A stretch of 64,000 nucleotides of DNA, from assembly GCF_023509475.1 (NCBI RefSeq), contig NZ_JAKSDZ010000012.1:1-64000 (forward strand), read 5' to 3'. The position numbers and the translations under genes are program-made. Positions 36,951 to 44,898 of this stretch are shown here, one piece after another (position 1 is the first letter of the stretch; every line of letters begins with the position of its first letter). The notes beneath the pieces are model-generated. The model saw only the letters and a list, made by a program, of their open reading frames with translations. It was not told the origin of the DNA and searched no databases. This DNA comes from Aestuariirhabdus haliotis. GTDB taxonomy: Bacteria > Pseudomonadota > Gammaproteobacteria > Pseudomonadales > Aestuariirhabdaceae.

Positions 36951-38351
36951 GTGAAATATATCAGTACTCGAGGACAGGCCCCGGCCCTGAATTTTGAAGA
37001 TGTGCTTTTAACCGGCTTGGCCCCTGATGGCGGTCTCTATGTGCCTGAAACCCTGCCGCGGTATACACCCGAGCAAATTTCGAGCTGGGCCGGGCTTTCG
37101 TATGCTGAATTGGCCAAGCAGATCATTGCGCCTTTCGTTGCGGAAAGCATTCCAGCGGATGAGCTGGGGCGTATTATCGATGATACCTATGCTGAGTTCA
37201 GTCATAGTGCGGTAGCACCACTCAATCAAATTGGCAGTAATGAATGGGTGCTGGAGTTGTTCCATGGCCCCACGCTAGCCTTTAAGGATTTCGCCCTGCA
37301 ACTGCTGGGGCGTTTACTCGATTACATTCTCGAGCGACGCAACGAGCGTGCCGTGATTGTTGGTGCGACCTCGGGTGATACCGGCTCGGCCGCAATTGAA
37401 GGCTGTAAGCGCTGCGATAACGTCGATATTTTTATCATGCATCCTCATAACCGGGTGTCTGAGGTACAGCGGCGCCAAATGACCACTATCGTCGGTGACA
37501 ATATTCATAACCTGGCGGTTGAGGGCAACTTTGATGATTGCCAGGCCATGGTGAAGGCCAGCTTTGCTGATCAGTCATTTCTTGAGGGCAAAGCACGACT
37601 GGTCGCGGTCAACTCCATCAACTGGGCACGCATTATGGCTCAGGTGGTGTATTACTTTGCGGCTGGAATTTCCTTAGGGGCGCCGCATCGCAGTGTTGCT
37701 TTCTCCGTTCCTACCGGCAATTTCGGTGATATTTTTGCGGGTTACATTGCCCGTAATATGGGTTTGCCGATCAGCCAGTTGATCGTGGCGACCAACAGCA
37801 ATGATATTTTGCACCGTTTTATGGAATCCAATCATTACAATAAAGCGACGCTTGAGCACACGTTATCGCCCAGTATGGATATCATGGTCTCCAGTAACTT
37901 CGAGCGGCTGTTGTTTGATCTCTATGGTCGTAATGGTAACGCCATCGCGGAATTAATGGACAAGTTTGCCGAGACGGGTGAGCTTGAGGTTGATGAGCAT
38001 CGTTGGGCATTTGCTCGTGAGCTGTTCAGTAGTAGTCGTGTGGATGACGAGCAGACCTGTGCAACTATCAAGCAAGTTTTTGCGGAAACGGAGTACTTGC
38101 TGGATCCTCACACCGCCATTGGTGTGTATGCCGCTCGACAGTGTCGACGAGATGCTTCAGTGCCCATGGTGACCTTGGCTACGGCACATCCGGTGAAGTT
38201 CCCTGAGCCGGTGATTAAGGCGGGACTTGAAGCCCCCGAACTACCTCATCATCTGAGTGACCTGTTTGAGCGGCAAGAGCGAATGAGCGTTTTAGAGCGA
38301 GACATTACCAGGTTACACAGCTATATCCGGCAACACAGTCGAGCATTGTAA
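36951..38351 (+). CDS. thrC: Threonine synthase
   Basis: ThrC converts O-phosphohomoserine to threonine with pyridoxal phosphate. The 466-residue protein starts VKYISTRGQAPALNFEDVL in pattern. The PLP lysine lies in GPTLAFKDFA, the phosphate loop in GATSGDTGSAA, and NSINWARIMAQ is present. GTG 36951 was chosen on homology; an in-frame GTG at 36915 would add 12 residues not seen in relatives. It is the second gene of the hom-thrC operon and is followed by a strong terminator. Confidence 0.96.
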   Translation: MKYISTRGQAPALNFEDVLLTGLAPDGGLYVPETLPRYTPEQISSWAGLSYAELAKQIIAPFVAESIPADELGRIIDDTYAEFSHSAVAPLNQIGSNEWVLELFHGPTLAFKDFALQLLGRLLDYILERRNERAVIVGATSGDTGSAAIEGCKRCDNVDIFIMHPHNRVSEVQRRQMTTIVGDNIHNLAVEGNFDDCQAMVKASFADQSFLEGKARLVAVNSINWARIMAQVVYYFAAGISLGAPHRSVAFSVPTGNFGDIFAGYIARNMGLPISQLIVATNSNDILHRFMESNHYNKATLEHTLSPSMDIMVSSNFERLLFDLYGRNGNAIAELMDKFAETGELEVDEHRWAFARELFSSSRVDDEQTCATIKQVFAETEYLLDPHTAIGVYAARQCRRDASVPMVTLATAHPVKFPEPVIKAGLEAPELPHHLSDLFERQERMSVLERDITRLHSYIRQHSRAL

Positions 38352-38374
38352 CTTCAGGAATAGGGTGTCATGCG

Positions 38375-38402
38375 AAAAGGCCAGCTTATGCTGGCCTTTT
38401 TT
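38375..38402 (+). terminator. Rho-independent terminator after thrC
   Basis: AAAAGGCCAGC and GCTGGCCTTTT form an 11-bp stem around a TTAT loop, with two more T. It ends the hom-thrC transcript and could also work in the reverse direction. Confidence 0.92.
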
Positions 38403-38971
38403 GTGGGTGCTATACGGCCGTGGCAAAAACAAAAATAGAAAGTTGGGCTTACATAACGAGCCTGCCGATCGATTTAGCGTTGTTATCGCAAAACAATTGA
38501 ATTTAGGTTTTTGTTAGAGCTTTTCTGATGCAGAAAATAGAAATCTTGTGAAAGCGTCCACAGTATCAATTTGGTGGTTTTACAGCAGCATCGTTTATAG
38601 GGATAAGTGGTAGTGGGCTGCAGCAAGATTGTTTGTTCGTGGTTTTATGATAAAGGGATGCATGACCCCAAGGCTTTTGATGTGCTGTTCTGTGTTTGAA
38701 TCGTTACATGGCTTACTGTTTTTTAGTTTGATGATGAAGAGCGTATCGGGGTGAGTGAAGGCTATTCAGATAGATGTGGGTAAGTTCGTGTCATATTTTT
38801 TACAAATTTGTTTAATGGTAAAATATATCAAATATGTTGAATGCTCATCTTTTAAAATGATTGCCATGTCAACAATATGATTATTACTCACTAATTCCAT
38901 TTAAGCTGTTGATTTTAAAGAGCTATTTGTTGTTGTTGTTATTTGTTTTTTGTGTTGGCTGAAATGACTGA

Positions 38972-38999
38972 TTTACAACGCTGACATAACAGGTACTAT
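38972..38999 (+). promoter_or_regulatory. Candidate promoter for the leader RNA and CheA-like operon
   Basis: TTTACA and TACTAT are separated by 16 bases. Transcription would start near 39006, giving a leader of about 265 bases before the sensor gene. Confidence 0.45.
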
Positions 39000-39005
39000 A
39001 AAGAT

Positions 39006-39240
39006 AATTATACGGAAGTAATTTACTTTTTTTGTTTGTACTGCTGTAAGTGAGTTACCCCTTTGGAAAATTATAGAAATAAAATAAATGGCAGGAATAG
39101 ACTTTCGTCCTGCATATTGCCAGCGCTAGCCAAAGCGACATCTCCGTCTCTTACTTGGTGGTGCGAATCGGCAGTCAATTCTTACAATAATCATAACGGA
39201 TTTTTCATGACAAGGCCTGGGCATCTGTCCGGGCATTTTT
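39006..39240 (+). ncRNA. Candidate small RNA or attenuated leader
   Basis: Between the promoter candidate and the operon lies a stretch with two stems. GCAGGA/TCCTGC (39091-39113) is embraced by an outer TGGC/GCCA pair. A GCCTGG/CCGGGC stem (39215-39234) follows, ending in ATTTTT. The final stem has the form of an intrinsic terminator and ends 31 bases before the sensor start codon. The element could be a free small RNA of about 235 bases, or a leader in which ligand or protein controls read-through. I do not recognise a known riboswitch class in it. Confidence 0.35.
39215..39240 (+). terminator. Terminator-like hairpin just before the CheA-like sensor gene
   Basis: A 6-bp GC-rich stem (GCCTGG with CCGGGC, one G-T pair) and an 8-base loop, followed by ATTTTT. 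It is short but correctly shaped, and lies between the promoter candidate and the gene it would silence. Confidence 0.5.
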
Positions 39241-39270
39241 GTGCGTGGGAAAAATAAATAAGGGTCTATT

Positions 39271-41664
39271 ATGAAAAAAATAGCTGCCGTAAGAGCACTC
39301 TCTCAAAGAACGCCCAGTATCTTTAGCAAGATGTTCTTCTCCTTTGTTATCGTTCCTGTAATACCTGTACTGGCGCTATTGTACTTAACCTATAATGCAC
39401 AAAATGATGGTGAAGAATACGCTAAAGAAAGTTTGATTGGTGCGGTCGACCTGATCGGTGCAAATATTGATAAATGGGTCGATAAAAACCTGTTCGTGTC
39501 AACACTGGCAAGTCGGTTCGACGAAGTAGTATCAATGGATCCCGACAAACAAAAACCTATATTGCGAAGGATCAAGGAAAACTCTACGGCTATTACCGCT
39601 GTCAGGGTGGATGCGGCAAATGGTTGGGCGGTAGCTCGAAGCGATGATAAGCCATTAAAAAACTATTCTGATCGGAAATATTTCCAGCAAGTTAAAGCTG
39701 GGGAGCCTGTGGCTCAGCAGGTCATTATGGGTAAAACGCAGAAAAAACCTCTGCTTTGTTTTACCGTTCCTGTGCATGATAAAGGAGTCTTCACTGGTGC
39801 GTTAAGTCAGTGTGCCACCCTGGATGATATTTCTAATAATGTAACCGACTTGAAAATCGGTGAAACCGGCTTCGCCTTTTTGGTAGATGATACTAATAAA
39901 TTGGTGGCCTATGGTGGGTCAGATAAAAAGCTATCAGGTAAGCTCGAGGATATGGGTGATCACCCCGCGCTAAAAACGGGTGGGATGAATGAGTTGTTCT
40001 CTTATTCGGCTGATAACAAGAAAATTGCTTATAAGGCTTCGGTAGGACTGGGTTGGACGCTGGTTGTGCAACAGGACTATAACGAAGCATTTGCGATCCC
40101 TATCGCAGTGCGGACTAATGCAATCATCACTGTAGTTGTGACCGTACTTGCTTGTTTCTTTATTGTGTTTGTTATGAGTCGTGCGATTTCCAAACCTCTG
40201 GATCAGGCTCGTCAGGAAAACGATAATATTCTGGGCTCTGTAAACGATGGTCTGTTCCTGATTGATAAGAATTACAATATTGGTAAGCAGCAATCTTCAA
40301 ATTTGAGTGAGATATTGCAGAAAGAGAATTTGGCTGACACCAGCTTTATGCGCTATCTGGCTGATGCTGTTCCTATCGATGTAGCGGAGCTTGCTAGAGA
40401 TTATATAGATCTATTGTTTGAGGAGCGGGTAAAAGAAGCTCTGGTGCAGAGTCGTAACCCACTTAAACTGGTTCAAACCAGTATAGAAAATGAACAGGGA
40501 CAGCTTGAATCAAAATACCTTAGCTTGACCTTTACTCGCGTATTCAGTGAGGGGTTGATCACTAATTTGCTGGTAACGGCTAAAGATATTACTCAGGAAA
40601 CCTTATTGAAAGCTGAGCTTGAAAAAATCAAAGAAGAGAAAAATGAGCAAGTTAGCCTGTTGGCGGAAATTCTTTATATTCCTTCTGATAAAATGCACGC
40701 CTTCCTGGGTGAAGCAGATACCGTGCTAGGCAAAGTGAATGATATTCTTGAGCAGCCAGGATCTGATCTTGAAACCTACAAGACCAAAGTCAACACCATA
40801 TTCCAGTTGATTCATAAGATTAAGGGTGATGCGGCGGCGATAAATTTTGAGATTTTCTCGAAGGAGTGTCATGAATTTGAAGAGCTCCTGACTAACATGC
40901 GCCAGCAAACCAGTAATCTGACTGGTAACGAGTTTTTGCCTGTTACGCTTGCTCTTAAAGAGCTGTTTAAGACCTCCAATGCTATTAAAGGGTTGCTTAA
41001 TAAGGTGGGTGCCTTTGGTGTTGACGGTGCTCAATCAGCAGGCGGAGATGATTCATCGACCTCGGCTGGTCAGCCAGAGTTGGGAGATTGGGTACAGTTG
41101 CGAGTGATGGCTGAGCGATTGGCCGGTAAATACAATAAAGATGTCGAGGTCCACTTCCAGGGCTTCAAGTTAAAGCTTCCAGAAGGCTATCAATCTGCTC
41201 TTAAAGATATTTCCACGCAACTTATCCGTAATTCCCTCGTGCACGGCATAGAGGGTCGAATGGTACGTAGGGATCAATCGAAGATAAAAGAGGGGCAAAT
41301 CACGATTTCCATCAAAGAGTCTCAAAGTGGTGGTTATACCTTTGTGTATAAAGATGATGGCCAGGGAATAGACTATGAGAATGTGCGAACCAAAGTGATT
41401 GAAAATGGCAAAGTGAGTGCTGAGGATGCGGCTAAGTTAAAAGAGTCTGATCTTCTTAAAATGACATTCGAGCAGGGAGTTTCGGTTATGGATGAGGCGA
41501 ATCTGGATGCTGGAAGAGGGGTTGGTTTGCCGTTGGTGGTTGATACAGTCAAGGCCTTGAACGGAAAAATCAATGTCGCCAGTAATTTTGGTAAAGGCTT
41601 TATGTTAAAAGTTAGCCTGCCCAAGCAATCCAGTGAGCAGTTAAAGCTCGTTACCAATCAATAA
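39271..41664 (+). CDS. Membrane dCache sensor kinase with CheA-like Hpt and ATPase regions, no CheW domain
   Basis: A 797-residue sensor. Helix 1 (about 21-42) and helix 2 (283-303) flank a periplasmic dCache-type ligand-binding domain (with NYSDRKYFQQV typical of Cache). A PAS-like region lies at about 312-445 and a coiled segment at 445-465. The Hpt-like helix bundle has His515 in LIHKIKGDAA. The ATPase domain is CheA-like: IRNSLVHGIEG (N box), DDGQGID (G1) and AGRGVGLPLVV (G2). The normal CheA P5/CheW domain is missing, so array formation is unlikely. It is probably the kinase for the CheY-like protein encoded next. The ligand is unknown. Confidence 0.85.
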   Translation: MKKIAAVRALSQRTPSIFSKMFFSFVIVPVIPVLALLYLTYNAQNDGEEYAKESLIGAVDLIGANIDKWVDKNLFVSTLASRFDEVVSMDPDKQKPILRRIKENSTAITAVRVDAANGWAVARSDDKPLKNYSDRKYFQQVKAGEPVAQQVIMGKTQKKPLLCFTVPVHDKGVFTGALSQCATLDDISNNVTDLKIGETGFAFLVDDTNKLVAYGGSDKKLSGKLEDMGDHPALKTGGMNELFSYSADNKKIAYKASVGLGWTLVVQQDYNEAFAIPIAVRTNAIITVVVTVLACFFIVFVMSRAISKPLDQARQENDNILGSVNDGLFLIDKNYNIGKQQSSNLSEILQKENLADTSFMRYLADAVPIDVAELARDYIDLLFEERVKEALVQSRNPLKLVQTSIENEQGQLESKYLSLTFTRVFSEGLITNLLVTAKDITQETLLKAELEKIKEEKNEQVSLLAEILYIPSDKMHAFLGEADTVLGKVNDILEQPGSDLETYKTKVNTIFQLIHKIKGDAAAINFEIFSKECHEFEELLTNMRQQTSNLTGNEFLPVTLALKELFKTSNAIKGLLNKVGAFGVDGAQSAGGDDSSTSAGQPELGDWVQLRVMAERLAGKYNKDVEVHFQGFKLKLPEGYQSALKDISTQLIRNSLVHGIEGRMVRRDQSKIKEGQITISIKESQSGGYTFVYKDDGQGIDYENVRTKVIENGKVSAEDAAKLKESDLLKMTFEQGVSVMDEANLDAGRGVGLPLVVDTVKALNGKINVASNFGKGFMLKVSLPKQSSEQLKLVTNQ

Positions 41665-41681
41665 CTTGAACTCTACTACCT

Positions 41682-42044
41682 ATGAAAAAACTACTAATAG
41701 TTGATGATTCGGAAATAATTCGCACCCAGATTCGCCAATGCTTTAAAGATTCTTTTAGTGCTATTCATGTTGCTAAAAATGGTAAGGATGCGGTTGATAA
41801 AGTTAAGGCAGTGCAACCGGATATTATTACAATGGACTTAACCATGCCTGAAATGGATGGGATTAAGTGTATTGATGAGATGATGAAGATTGATGATAGT
41901 CTGAAAATCTTGGTGATATCGGCGCTGTCAGATAACGCTACCTGTATACAGGCCTTGAAGCTTGGCGCCCAGGGCTTTCTAGATAAGCCTTTTGGCGACA
42001 AAGAGCTGAAAGAAGCTATCCAAATAATGCTTGAGGAAGGGTGA
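41682..42044 (+). CDS. CheY-like response regulator, receiver domain only
   Basis: A 120-residue single receiver domain. Acidic pair D8-D9 (IVDDSE), phosphorylation site D52 in MDLTMPEMDG, a Ser/Thr in VISALSD and the switch Lys in FLDKPFG are all present. It has no output domain, so it signals by protein contact as CheY does. It lies 17 bases after the CheA-like sensor gene and its stop overlaps the CheX-like start (TGATG), strongly linking the three proteins. Confidence 0.92.
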   Translation: MKKLLIVDDSEIIRTQIRQCFKDSFSAIHVAKNGKDAVDKVKAVQPDIITMDLTMPEMDGIKCIDEMMKIDDSLKILVISALSDNATCIQALKLGAQGFLDKPFGDKELKEAIQIMLEEG

Positions 42045-42496
42045 TGGTCGAGGCTGAAATTGAGATCTTTATTCAGTGTGTTGAAAAGTATTTCTCCAAA
42101 CGCTCTAAAGAGAAAATTATTATTGAAACGCCTTATTTAACGGAAAATATTTCACGTACCCTTTCTGATTATACCGGCATCATATCGATTAGTGGTGCTT
42201 ACAAAGGGTCAATTTATTTTACGGCACCTTCAGAATTCTTAAAGCAGGTTTTGCTGGATCACGGTCAGAGTGATTTTAGTGTTGAGTATCTTGCGGATGC
42301 AATTGGTGAGGTTACAAATACTCTTTCTGGTAACTCAAGAAAGAGTCTGGGGCGAAATTTTGTAATATCGGTTCCGAAGGTGATTCAAGGAAATTCACAG
42401 GTCCCGGATTTAACTGATGGCGCTCATTCTTTTGTTGTCCCTCTGAAATGGCATGGGCATTCGGCTGCCATGGTTGTCAGTGTAATGAATAGCTGA
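42044..42496 (+). CDS. CheX-like phosphatase
   Basis: A 150-residue protein of the CheX/CheC fold. The catalytic ExxN motif of this phosphatase family is visible as E89-V-T-N92 in IGEVTNTLSGNSRK, with the following Gly. It probably removes the phosphate from the CheY-like receiver encoded immediately upstream. ATG 42044 overlaps the receiver stop and has AGGAAGG just before it; a GTG at 42041 is a weaker option. No flagellar or other chemotaxis genes are in the window. Confidence 0.85.
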   Translation: MVEAEIEIFIQCVEKYFSKRSKEKIIIETPYLTENISRTLSDYTGIISISGAYKGSIYFTAPSEFLKQVLLDHGQSDFSVEYLADAIGEVTNTLSGNSRKSLGRNFVISVPKVIQGNSQVPDLTDGAHSFVVPLKWHGHSAAMVVSVMNS

Positions 42497-42513
42497 TCAA
42501 GGTGTTGGTTGTC

Positions 42514-42544
42514 TTGTACTGCGAATAATATGATTACTTATAAT
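42514..42544 (+). promoter_or_regulatory. Weak candidate promoter for the AbrB-type transporter gene
   Basis: TTGTAC and TATAAT are separated by 19 bases, longer than optimal. The -10 box is perfect. It lies in the 211-base gap before the transporter gene. Confidence 0.3.
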
Positions 42545-42707
42545 GTTTTGAGGTGTGTCACAGTTGTTGTCTATGAGCGTTTCTATGTGGTGAAACTGTT
42601 GGCTGTGCCGCTTTTTTATAAAGCTTAAATCTGTCTAATGATATGACTTTGGTGTGACGGTTGTTGCATCGATGTATCACTGCTGTAACTCATAGAGGTT
42701 CGTTGTT

Positions 42708-43772
42708 ATGTCGTTATTCGTGACGTTTTTGCTCGGCTCAATAGGGGGGGCATTAGCATTCTACTTTCAGCTACCTCTTCCCTGGTTGCTTGGTAGTTTG
42801 CTTGCGGTGATTATCTTTCGAAAGCTATCGTTGGTGAAAAGCCCACCCAAACTATTTTCTCGCTGGATGCGCATTTTTCTGGGCGTGGCTTTAGGTGGGG
42901 CGATGGCTGAGAGTGTCGCTAGTTTCGAGATCACTACCATTGTGGTTCTCGCATCAGCTGTGGTTTTTGTTATTTTAGTAACAGTATTTGGCGTTTTCTA
43001 TTTTCGTCGCCTGCCTAACTTCAGTTCTCTTGATTCTTTTATGTCGGCATTGCCTGGTGGGTTAACGTTTCTGGTTTCAATGTCGGGAAATCTGGGGGAT
43101 CGCTTTCCAAAAATCGCCTTAATTCATACTGTGCGTATGGTGGCGCTTATCCTTGTTTTTTCCTTGTTTGCCTTTTTTTTAGGGGCTGAGGAAAGATCCG
43201 TCGCATCTTTTGATGAAGCCTTGGCCTTTCACTTCGATTTAGGACTTTGGCCAGTTTTACTACTCGCGCTGGCTTCGGGGTTGTTTGCTGACAAAGCCAA
43301 CGTTGCCGGTGGCGATATAATGTTTCCGCTGATTATTTCAGCAGCAGTTTACGGTGTAGGCTGGGTTGATACACCCATGCCTGAACTCATTACTACGCTA
43401 GCGATGATAACGTTTGGCGCCGTTATCGGTTGCAAGATTACTCAGGGAGAGGCTGGTCAATACAAACCGCAGATAAAAGCATCACTGTTTTTTTCAGCTG
43501 TCGCTATCGGGCTGGCTTTGGGGATTGCTGTCGTTTTGGGAGGGGCTTTTGATCAGAATTACTTTCTGTTCTTCCTGGCCCTGGCGCCGGGAAGTATCCC
43601 CGAGATGTGCGTGATCGCTATTGCCATGGGATTTGATGTGGGCTTTGTTGCCCTTATTCATACCTGTCGTTATCTGTTTATTATGTTTGTTGGTGCCTTG
43701 GGGTTCAATCTATTGAATGGGCGGCAGGAAGGTAAAGAGAGGCAGGAAGACGCTACACCCGAGAAAGCCTGA
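42708..43772 (+). CDS. AbrB family membrane transporter
   Basis: A 354-residue protein with about ten membrane helices. It belongs to the AbrB family (the one sometimes mislabelled ammonia monooxygenase), which has two repeated halves. The halves are seen in LPGGLTFLVSMSGNLG and APGSIPEMCVIAIAMG, each following a helix, with HTVRMVALI and HTCRYLFIM as matching repeats. The substrate is not known. Its C-terminus is charged and probably cytoplasmic. It faces the DUF4124 gene. Confidence 0.85.
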   Translation: MSLFVTFLLGSIGGALAFYFQLPLPWLLGSLLAVIIFRKLSLVKSPPKLFSRWMRIFLGVALGGAMAESVASFEITTIVVLASAVVFVILVTVFGVFYFRRLPNFSSLDSFMSALPGGLTFLVSMSGNLGDRFPKIALIHTVRMVALILVFSLFAFFLGAEERSVASFDEALAFHFDLGLWPVLLLALASGLFADKANVAGGDIMFPLIISAAVYGVGWVDTPMPELITTLAMITFGAVIGCKITQGEAGQYKPQIKASLFFSAVAIGLALGIAVVLGGAFDQNYFLFFLALAPGSIPEMCVIAIAMGFDVGFVALIHTCRYLFIMFVGALGFNLLNGRQEGKERQEDATPEKA

Positions 43773-43803
43773 TGTCTTTCAGGCCGCAAAGTCTGCCTCT
43801 TTC

Positions 43804-44226
43804 TTAGTTGCGCAGGATGGGCCTGTTGGGCACCGGCTGGATCGTGATAGGGCCCTTTTTGTGATCTGATAATGCCTCTTTGATTTTCTTTACTTTTTTC
43901 GGGTCGGCACGAGGATAAACATAAACCCTGTCCTCGGTATCAGCGTCGATATGGTGTTGTCCTGTGACCTCAACAGGTTGCAATTCGTCAGGTTGTTTTT
44001 GTTTTGCTGGCTTGGCAGGTTTTGCTGTTGAGGGGGGAAGCGGCTGGACGGGGGTGACATTGATGACGTTGGGTTTGACCTCCACTTCGGCGGCTCCGGG
44101 TGTTGGCTGATCACTAAAGCTGGTGCTGCCCTGAGGGTCGACGTTTTTGTAGATCTTTCCCTCGGCGTTGATCTTGGCCACCATCAGGGTGCTTAACAGG
44201 CAGGCCAGGGTGAATAAATAGCGCAT
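43804..44226 (-). CDS. DUF4124 domain protein, secreted
   Basis: A 140-residue protein with a signal peptide (about 1-21, INA-EGK). An N-terminal DUF4124 motif follows, IYKNVDPQGSTSFSDQPTPGA, the short beta module common in gammaproteobacterial envelope proteins. The rest is Pro- and Lys-rich, probably extended, with a PITIQPVPNRP tail. Its function is unknown. GAGG precedes the ATG. Confidence 0.82.
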   Translation of the reverse strand: MRYLFTLACLLSTLMVAKINAEGKIYKNVDPQGSTSFSDQPTPGAAEVEVKPNVINVTPVQPLPPSTAKPAKPAKQKQPDELQPVEVTGQHHIDADTEDRVYVYPRADPKKVKKIKEALSDHKKGPITIQPVPNRPILRN

Positions 44227-44346
44227 GGATTTTACCTCGTAGCAAACGACGAATACGGCGTTTCCTTATTAGCATAGTTGCTGTAACAGGTTACACTGGC
44301 CTTGTAGTATACGCCTTCCACCTGCTTTCAGCCGATGAGCCCCCTA

Positions 44347-44898
44347 ATGGCCCTCAAACCTACGATTTATAAAGTCGATCTGTCTCTCTCTGATATGGAT
44401 CAGCACCGTTATCATCAGCAGCGCATGACGTTGGCGCTGCACCCCTCGGAAACGGAAGAGCGCTTGCTGGTTCGATTGCTGGCCTATGCTCACTGTTATG
44501 AGGAGGGTATCGAGTTCACCCGTGGTATCTCGCAAACGGATGAGCCCGATGTCTGGCAGCATACTTTAACTGGTGAAATAGAGCAGTGGATTGAGGTCGG
44601 TCAGCCTGATGCCGAACGGGTTATCGCGGCCGGACGTAAATCCAGGCGAGTGTCTGTTTATGCTTATGGCTCTTCCTGTCGAGTCTGGCAGCAAAAGCAG
44701 GCTCCTAAACTCCTGTCGATGGGTAACCTGAGTCTTTGTGTGCTGCCTTATGACTCGTTGCAGCTATTGATATCAGGGCTTTCCCGCAACTGCCAATGTA
44801 CCTTGATGATTAACGATGGCGAATGGATGGTGACTCTGGGCGACGTCAGTGTCACGCTTGTTCCTGAGTGGTTGCAGTGTCCCGAGACCGTATCCTGA
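44347..44898 (+). CDS. yaeQ: YaeQ family protein
   Basis: A 183-residue protein matching YaeQ over its length: MALKPTIYKVDLSLSD at the start, HPSETEERLLVRLLAY, GISQTDEPDVWQ and WIEVGQPDAERV. YaeQ has a fold related to PD-(D/E)XK nucleases, and its biological role is unclear. ATG 44347 agrees with the family start; an in-frame ATG 12 bases upstream is possible. Its TGA overlaps the recJ ATG, so the two are coupled. Confidence 0.9.
   Translation: MALKPTIYKVDLSLSDMDQHRYHQQRMTLALHPSETEERLLVRLLAYAHCYEEGIEFTRGISQTDEPDVWQHTLTGEIEQWIEVGQPDAERVIAAGRKSRRVSVYAYGSSCRVWQQKQAPKLLSMGNLSLCVLPYDSLQLLISGLSRNCQCTLMINDGEWMVTLGDVSVTLVPEWLQCPETVS

Larger units (their letters stand above)
38403..39270. other. Long AT-rich non-coding region upstream of the CheA-like operon
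   Basis: About 870 bases, visibly richer in A and T than the flanks, with no convincing reading frame. It includes a TGT repeat near 38930, a promoter candidate (38972-38999), a hairpin (39089-39122) and a terminator-like stem (39215-39240) just before the operon. Short frames at 38647 (35 codons) and 39063 (64 codons) lack ribosome binding sites or conserved features and are not called. Confidence 0.6.

Noticed and set aside
38647-38754. 35-codon frame in the AT-rich region with a hydrophobic middle
   Set aside because: No ribosome binding site at its first ATG and no aligned promoter; the internal ATG has only an AAAGGGA too close to it. Unlike the 32-codon gene at 13963-14061 it lacks supporting signals.
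38920-38945. TGT repeat as a CRISPR or phase-variation tract
   Set aside because: Only about five copies of a 3-base unit in non-coding AT-rich sequence; no spacer structure.
39063-39257. 64-codon open frame before the CheA-like sensor
   Set aside because: No ribosome binding site, no plausible protein character, and it runs across the hairpin and terminator-like stem of the leader.
39006-39270. c-di-GMP (GEMM-type) riboswitch in the leader
   Set aside because: I looked for the conserved GEMM core and tetraloop receptor and did not find them; the leader was kept only as an unclassified candidate.
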